The notes under the pieces: model-generated
Told to the model about the DNA's origin: nothing
The model's database searches: none
What the model saw: the letters and a program-made list of their open reading frames with translations, nothing else
Shown: piece by piece, positions 57,847 to 64,000 of the stretch
Position numbering within the stretch: position 1 is the first letter of the stretch
Layout of the letters: each line of letters opens with the position of its first letter
Assembly (NCBI GenBank): GCA_024336345.1
Contig: JANFOG010000001.1
Location: forward strand, 3,782,001-3,846,000
DNA: 64,000 nucleotides
Reading direction: 5' to 3'
Source: Mariannaea sp. PMI_226
Lineage: Eukaryota; Ascomycota; Sordariomycetes; Hypocreales; Nectriaceae
Program-made: the position numbers and the translations under genes

Positions 57847-59286
57847 ATGGCATCTCGACCATCATTCTTCTTCCTCGCAAACTCACAATCCTGCCGGGTT
57901 CTCGATCGCTTCAGTGACCTACCCGACGATATTGATGCAGACGAGGATGAACACGGCCGTATTACCTTCTGGCCCTTACTGCAACACCTGCTCTACCGCC
58001 CGATTTCGTCGACTGGCCAGCTTATCGAAGTCCTGCAAACTATCGGGGCCAATGCTGAGAGCACGCCTGATAATGATTTCGCTTTTCTGAAACAGTTCCT
58101 GCTTTCTGGTAAAGGTGTTCAAATAGAAGAGTTTCTCAACTCAATATGGCCCAATTTGCGCGACATCGCCTCGGACCTACCTGATTACTTCCCTGACGGG
58201 CAACTGAATCTCCTTGAGGCAGGACACACATCCAAGCTGAGCCGTGGTCAGGTGGCTTGCTTGGTTATTCACCAATTTCTTTGTTCCGCTGTTCCACAGA
58301 GACATGATGATGGATATCAAGACTTTGGACTTTGGTACAATTCCGGACAGAGGCATCCGGCTGCCGTTGAGATGTACTTGACCGCTCTATTTGCTTACTT
58401 TTCAACGTTGCCAGATGCTGGGGCCTTGCTACAGGAGCACCAGTCTGGCCGGAGCAATGACGATACCTTTGTCACCTACACCCTTCATAAACAAGCCGAG
58501 AACCCATGCCTAGAAGGAATCCCACTGGGTCCCGTACAAGTCGACTATCTTGCAGACCATACTACAGACTCTCATCAGGCTGAAGTTCAGGGACCCCATG
58601 GCGCAGCAGTAGTATCTGCAAATAAAGTCATTGGGTTCGGTCAGTCTGCCACGCAAGAGGAAATATATGCTGGCATCGCGCCGGAGGCTTGTCCGGTGGT
58701 GCTCGTCGCACCACACTTATCAGCTGACACTGTTATCATTGTCTCCGGTGCGAGGGCAATGCTTCGGGTGGTCGGCCAAAGGCGTGATATAACTTGGCAA
58801 GCTCGTCCAGGCCTGGCTCCCAAAAACGACTTGAATGCATGGTCACAATCTTGGCGCGGAGGTCGCCTCATCTTCATGGACGCTCTTGAGATGGACATGG
58901 TCGAATCACCGGAGGACATGGTGCCGGACTTGCTGACAGGCAACATTGATCGGGAACTGCGCAAGGCGTTTGCCGGCTTCGTAGCAGCTTCAGAGCGTGA
59001 TGCCACCATCTGGACGGGTCTCTGGGGTTGCGGCGCATTCTGCGGAGATGCTGGCGTGAAGCTCCTCATTCTCTGGCTTGCAGCTTCGGCAGCGGGCGTA
59101 CAGTTGAGGGTTATGCTCAGTCCAGATCAACATGAGATCGGCCGTCTATTTGAGACTAGGATAGTAAGAACCGGGAAAGGACTATCAGCGCAAGATTTGC
59201 GCAAGCTACTTTCAGAAGTTCCCGCGGGGATTCGCAAGTTGGACATCTTGGAGTGGGTGGCGAGGAAGGGCTTCGTCGCGATTTGA
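57847..59286 (+). CDS. Poly(ADP-ribose) glycohydrolase (PARG) family protein
   Basis: PARG hydrolyses poly(ADP-ribose) chains on proteins, reversing PARP signalling in DNA repair. An intronless frame of 479 residues starting MASRPSFFFLANSQ. The catalytic macrodomain is recognisable from VVSANKVIGFGQSATQEEIY (residues 256-274, with the tandem Glu271-Glu272 after Gln270), DTVIIVSGA, RLIFMDALEMD, RELRKAFAGF and TGLWGCGAFCGD (390-401). The N-terminal helical part has LWYNSGQRHPAAVEMYLTAL, as in the PARG accessory domain. The usual G-G-G-x(6-8)-Q-E-E signature is shortened to G-F-G-x(4)-Q-E-E, so the diphosphate-binding loop is compressed and activity needs testing. Earlier in-frame TTG codons exist, but the first ATG is at 57847. 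Neighbouring stretches are gene-free on both sides. Confidence 0.85.
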   Translation: MASRPSFFFLANSQSCRVLDRFSDLPDDIDADEDEHGRITFWPLLQHLLYRPISSTGQLIEVLQTIGANAESTPDNDFAFLKQFLLSGKGVQIEEFLNSIWPNLRDIASDLPDYFPDGQLNLLEAGHTSKLSRGQVACLVIHQFLCSAVPQRHDDGYQDFGLWYNSGQRHPAAVEMYLTALFAYFSTLPDAGALLQEHQSGRSNDDTFVTYTLHKQAENPCLEGIPLGPVQVDYLADHTTDSHQAEVQGPHGAAVVSANKVIGFGQSATQEEIYAGIAPEACPVVLVAPHLSADTVIIVSGARAMLRVVGQRRDITWQARPGLAPKNDLNAWSQSWRGGRLIFMDALEMDMVESPEDMVPDLLTGNIDRELRKAFAGFVAASERDATIWTGLWGCGAFCGDAGVKLLILWLAASAAGVQLRVMLSPDQHEIGRLFETRIVRTGKGLSAQDLRKLLSEVPAGIRKLDILEWVARKGFVAI

Positions 59287-60577
59287 TGGTACATCCATGC
59301 AAGGAGGACTTTTTCTTCACCCGCATTTTCGCCTGGACTATCTGGCCTGCATTATCTATTCTAAGGCAAGAAATTAATGGATAGAGGAATTAATGTCACG
59401 GCTCAACTACAGTCTGTTGCCGTACTGTAGGTACTACATAGTAGGTAGTTGTTCCAAAGCGCAATCTACGGAAGGAAGCCCAACTCATCAATTCCCACTT
59501 CGCCCTGGGCTATGGAGCGCTATGGACTCTGTGGGCTCTGTAGGCTCTGAGTAAGCGTGGTACTAATCATTCAGGCGCAAGCCCAGTTTCCCCTTTTGGA
59601 TATAACAAAGGGGAAAGTTGTGAGTACGCGTTTATCTTATTTGCCATCTCTTCCTCAGCTGGGTCAGCCACCGCTGCGGCTGAAGGGCACCGGGAGGGGC
59701 CCCTGAAATTTAGCGGGTAAATTAGGCCCCATCTCTTGCTTGGCGAGCAGCTACCGCAGGTCGAAAAAAGCTGTCTGGAGTACGCACATGAGGTTCCGGA
59801 TACTTGATGATGGAAGCTGACGGACTGTGTCGGAGGAACTAGGATGGGGGGAAAACTTTTGTACAAAGTACATGGGGCCCCGTAGGGCTTAAATCCCATG
59901 GTCATCAATGTTTCACTTGCAGGGGGCTTCAATGGATAGCGGTGGGGATCGCATGCGAAGAAAGGAAAGGCGCTGTCAGCTCTGGTGCCGTGCTCGCTGC
60001 CAATGCTCATGTCGGCTTCTGAACCTTGGTCTGAGTGGTTGGCGAGCATGCAGGAACAGGTCTGCCAATATGTAGAAAACTGCCAAGAAGTCGCCCCCCG
60101 AGTCCGTAATTCCTCCCGCGTATGAGGTTGAGAGAGACGGGACCAAAGGATCGACGAAGAATGCCCCTGAAGGTCAAACCTGCCTGTATGTTGCCTCCAC
60201 GCTCTCACTCCATGCTCACTCTCCATGCTTACTTTGTCCCTCTTCCTGTTCCTCCTGGCTTAGGTGATCAATCCCATACCATGCAAAGGATGAGGCCACT
60301 CTCTATATGGAAGAGTAATCTCCTATTTTCTTCTTACCTTGTAGTTATTGACTAGTCTTTGATCTACTCTGCCGCGATTCCGATGTCCTTTGATCTGTAG
60401 CCACAACGCAATGCCCATCCAAACCCTTAGCTCTTCGTCCTAGAAGTCCCTTTGAGGCTGTTGTCCTTCTCTAATCTTGGTTTTCCTTTAACTCCATTTA
60501 ACCCCTTTTTGTTTTCTCTCCTTCTATTTTCTTTTCATCTTTCAACTGAGAGAGGACCAAGAACCTAAGAGGCAAAG
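59287..60577. other. Intergenic, PARG gene to glycosyltransferase gene
   Basis: No gene is supported; a 219-codon frame on the minus strand at 60226-59567 has no domain. The last 200 bases are T- and C-rich (CTTTTCATCTTTCAACTG), typical of a leader. Confidence 0.5.
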
Positions 60578-62211
60578 ATGCTGTCGCTATGGTCCGGGTG
60601 GTGTTTGGACCCGAAGCGTTTTCTCATCCTAACTTCTTGTACAGCTTTGATCATCTTGTTCTACTCATTCGTTCCCATAGTCAGTCTTTCCAGGCGGAAA
60701 TAAATCCTCCTCCTCCTCCTCCTCCCCTTCTTTCCCTCCCTCTATCGTGTCATGATGATTTTCTCACACCAGTCGCGCATTGCCTACAGGATAACTTGAG
60801 ACATTCATGGGATACATACTATGAAGCCGATCTCCCCGACAGACATACGACTGCACTGAAGACCTCGAGACTACACTATCTCATCCCCGCGTCCGACCCG
60901 ACACTCAAGTTTTGCGCAAATGTCGTCACTGTGCTCGCCAATCGATACCCCATACCGACCATGCTCGGCTACCAGGGCAAAGATGAATTCGACGCAAAGG
61001 CCGCCCACATCGCCAAGCTACGGAGCATCAAGCGATACCTAGACGGCCCTGCAGGCGAACACGCGGATGATCTGGTCATTGTTGTTGATGGGTATGACGT
61101 CCTGGCCCAGTTGCCTGCCGAGGTCCTGATTGAGCGCTACTTTGAGATCATGGACCGTGCCGACAAGCATCTGGCCGACCGCTTTGGTATCACCGTCGAC
61201 GAGGCTCACCAGCAAGGCCTGCATCAAACTCTCCTCTGGGGCGCCGACAAGGGTTGCTTCCCTCCTCAGTTCGACGAACCTCAGTGCTGGGCTCTACCCC
61301 ATTCCTATTTGCCTCACAACGTCTACGGCCGACACACCCACGACGGAAGCTTGACCTACAACGACCCCGTCTACCTTAACTCAGGAACTGTTATCGGCCC
61401 ACTTGGCGACTTGCGAGATTACATCGATGCGGCGCTCTTGCTAATACAAAATACCTGGAAGGAAGACTTCAAGTACCACAACTCGGACCAACTGTACCTC
61501 GCCAGGCTCTTTGCTCGTCAGGAAACCACCCGCACTCAAACCATCACTGGCGCAGAAATCCCAGGCCTCGAGGGGAATCGATTTCTCCCTGCCGCTAAGG
61601 ACTTCGGTACCAACAGAACGGACTACCACGTCGCCATCGACTACGAGTCTGCCTTTACCTGCACCCAGTGTGGGAATGAAGTCTGGATACGCAACCTGGC
61701 GTACGACAGACCAGACCATACTGGTCTGATGGAGGAAGATGTCGGCGTGGAGAAGGAGTCTTTCAAGCCGTTCCCCATCCAAATGCCAGGAGCGATCATG
61801 ATGGCTTTGACTAGGATCTACGAATCGACTGGATTCGAGAGGCCCGTTAAGGAGTGGATTCGCACCGTCAAACTTGGTACCAACGTTGCCACGGGACAAA
61901 TATACGCCATTTATCACGGAACCTGCAACAAGGACAATTTCATTATGAGGTACAAGGATCTATGGGTCTACCCTATGATACAAGACCTCTTGCAATCCGC
62001 CGCCAATGCAATCCGAGCAAAAGAGCCTCTTGCTACTCATGTGATTGACGGGCGCCTCTGGGTTCCCACACACTATTACCCCGAGGACAAGTCCTCGTAT
62101 GACCTGTTCGGGGGCGTGTACACAGACTCTCCAAATGCGACTGATTCTTTTATTCCTTTTACAAAGCTATGTAAAATTCACTTTCCCACCCTATTTGAGA
62201 ACGAGGTCTAG
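60578..62211 (+). CDS. Type II membrane glycosyltransferase, PLOD/GT-A-like
   Basis: Probably a Golgi-resident sugar transferase. I join exon 1 (60578-60679, MLSLWSGWCLDPKRFLILTS followed by a hydrophobic span to residue 34) to exon 2 (60790-62211) across a 110-nt GTCAGT..CAG intron, giving 507 residues. Reading only the long open frame from 60589 would replace the membrane anchor by a proline-rich translation of the intron, so the joined model is preferred. GT-A features: LVIVVDGYDVLAQLP (residues 129-143, D-x-x-D-type metal site), VYLNSGTVIGPLGDLRDYID (228-247) and HNSDQLYLARLF. These resemble the glycosyltransferase domain of lysyl hydroxylase/PLOD proteins. The donor and acceptor sugars are unknown. 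No hydroxylase domain follows. The C-terminus FPTLFENEV appears complete. Confidence 0.82.
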
Positions 62212-64000
62212 CAGAGGAAAAGGGGGTTGAAAAACTTGTCGGATAAGAGAAATATGGGTTTTTTTTGTATATGGCTTTCAGTCATGGCTTTGAAAGCGAA
62301 GATCGGAATAATATAGATAGGCGTTTTCTGGAGACTTTCTTGTCTTTATTTCCAAGACAAAAATGGTATAATGATTGTGATTTTCTCGGGAGTAAGTAGT
62401 AATCCCTGTTTACATAGTGTTGGGCAGCAAAGTGAGTTTTGTTTTTTAGCAATATGAAGGGCGTTTTCGCACGTCTAGCTTTTCTCCTTCGCGTGTGATT
62501 TGACATAAACTTACTGTTGAATGAAGGCAGTTGCTGCAGAATGCGAGAAAATATAGCTAGTTTTCGTTCAAAAACTAGAGGGCCCATTTGCTTCTCATCT
62601 TGGTCATTTAGGAACGAAGCTGTTGACACGTTAGAAATGTTAGTTGAAAACGAACTCAACTGTCTGTCACCTTATTGATGATGGCATAAACAAGAGACTA
62701 CATTTACAAACGCACAGAAAAATATCTTGTTATTTCGACTACTTATTTTGCAGAATGTATCGTTTCGCCAAGCAATGGAAGTTTGATTCTGCCTTCGCAA
62801 GTAGAAAAGCACCTTTATTCTTATAAAGAAGACGATGGAATTTATGAAAGCATTGTTTGCTTGGCAGCATCGTCGATGGACCATTCACCCTTGTCTCTGT
62901 TTTTAGTATCGTATTTCACATTCAACACCTAGTGGCACCTTGGCTCCGATGAAGGTTCCAAGAGCAGTGGCTCTCAAATTCTCCTGTTGGTCATGCTAAT
63001 TCTCATCATCTGCTGGGATCCTGTGATTGGTTCTGTATTAGATGTCTATCTACTAGGGCCTTCTTCAATCCCTGTCTTAATTACCATCTTTATATAAAAT
63101 CGATTCAGTACAGAACATGATATCTTCTTCTTCAGCTGAATGACGCAGTTCAACTAAACACCTTTCGCATTTGTGATGCTTAGTGAGGAACTCAACTAGC
63201 ATGAAGGGCTCCAATAAGTATTTCCCGTGGTATCTTTCGTCTAGCCACTTCTGTTCTTACCTCTTAGTGTCGATGAGGGTGCAACTGACGTTCTGACTCC
63301 TTTTCCACGTCGAGCATTCCTGATAGCTATAATAAGTACGATGCTAGCGAGGCCAAGAGTAATTAACGCGCATTGCAGTTGTCAGCCAAGCCTTCACGTT
63401 ATGAGTGGATCCCGGACTTGGAGGCGCACATATCGTCTAATGGGCCGTGTACAATTTAAGCAAGGCTGGTTCTGCTCGTCTTCATTTCTTTCTGTGTATA
63501 TATTTAGATGCATGTGTGTCTGTGGTCCTTTGCTCTTATCCATTCTTGAAGCTTGGCTATTCCTGAAAGGGAATTCGTCATGTAAATGATCATCCAACCT
63601 ATGCTGAATCATGGCTCACGTCGACAGAGTGTCATCAGCCCCTGCAGTAGTCTTAATTGTAAATGATGATGAGGTACGTGTGAGTAGCCCATTTTAATTG
63701 CCCCTGTCACTTGGTAAACGCCTACCAATATACCTGGTAAGATAACTACTTGGCTTCCATACCATAGTACCTTGTTATAGAAGTATGGAAGAAATTGTGT
63801 GCTGTAATCTGTGGCGTCTCAACAACAGCAGCCTGACATACGGTTCGTAAACCGCATTGTATGTTCCATGGACAAGAATAGGGAGGTAGATACAGTAAGT
63901 AGGTAGGTAAGGTAAGGTAGGTAAGATAAAGTACCTCGTAGATGTTCATCCACTCTCCCACGATAGGTACGTGAGTTACCCCACAGAGGGGGGTGACCCC
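62212..64000. other. Gene-free right end
   Basis: No gene is supported. AT-rich 3' region of the glycosyltransferase, then mixed sequence. A TAGGTAGGTAAGGTAAGG patch lies at 63900-63921. Frames here are short and overlap on both strands without motifs. Confidence 0.5.

Noticed and set aside
59567..60226. 219-codon minus-strand frame
   Set aside because: No recognisable motif, low-complexity translation, and it lies in the promoter side of the glycosyltransferase gene.

Overview
The window is nuclear DNA of a filamentous ascomycete (Pezizomycotina, most likely a Sordariomycete; the class is an inference from gene content, not proven). The evidence is short introns of about 45 to 110 bases with GT..AG ends, a high but uneven gene density, pyrimidine-rich leaders, a HET-domain gene, a Crh-type cell-wall transglycosylase and a Tc1 transposon. 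All gene models below were assembled by hand by joining reading frames across splice sites. No transcript evidence was available.

Layout from left to right. 1-1186 (minus): 5' part of an OPT oligopeptide transporter that runs off the left edge. 3088-3159: tRNA-Thr(AGU). 4718-5329 (plus): small secreted, probably GPI-anchored protein. 6943-7601 (plus): GNAT acetyltransferase, convergent with TRM7 (8933-7723, minus). 11144-9400 (minus): amino-acid permease. A gene-free block of about 4.5 kb follows. 17583-15712 (minus): an unusual flavoprotein-fold (HFCD) plus ankyrin-like protein. 18533-19875 (plus): ribose-phosphate pyrophosphokinase with seven exons, one of only 9 nt. 20945-26381 (plus): MON2. 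A gene-free block of almost 8 kb follows. 34243-37023 (plus): long disordered fungal protein. 38716-37928 (minus): MMS2. 39291-40582 (plus): mitochondrial stomatin-like protein. 42328-41234 (minus): a stand-alone Sec63 domain of the HFM1/MER3 type with no helicase. 44481-45866 (plus): protealysin-like M4 metallopeptidase. 46949-48634 (plus): HET-domain gene interrupted by one in-frame stop. 50827-49346 (minus): Crh-type GH16 transglycosylase. 52914-54192: complete Tc1/mariner element. 57847-59286 (plus): poly(ADP-ribose) glycohydrolase family protein. 60578-62211 (plus): type II membrane glycosyltransferase of the PLOD-like kind.

The left and middle parts (to about 41 kb) are mainly conserved housekeeping genes: tRNA modification, PRPP synthesis, Golgi/endosome traffic, error-free DNA damage tolerance and mitochondrial membrane organisation. 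From about 41 kb to the right edge the content is more accessory: an orphan meiotic-helicase domain, a bacterial-type protease, a broken incompatibility gene, a transposon and a divergent PARG, separated by long gene-free stretches. No biosynthetic cluster, CRISPR array or viral insertion is visible. The most unusual items are the HFCD-ankyrin fusion lacking its catalytic signatures, the helicase-less Sec63 protein, the M4 protease with a duplicated propeptide motif, the compressed PARG signature and the 9-nt exon.
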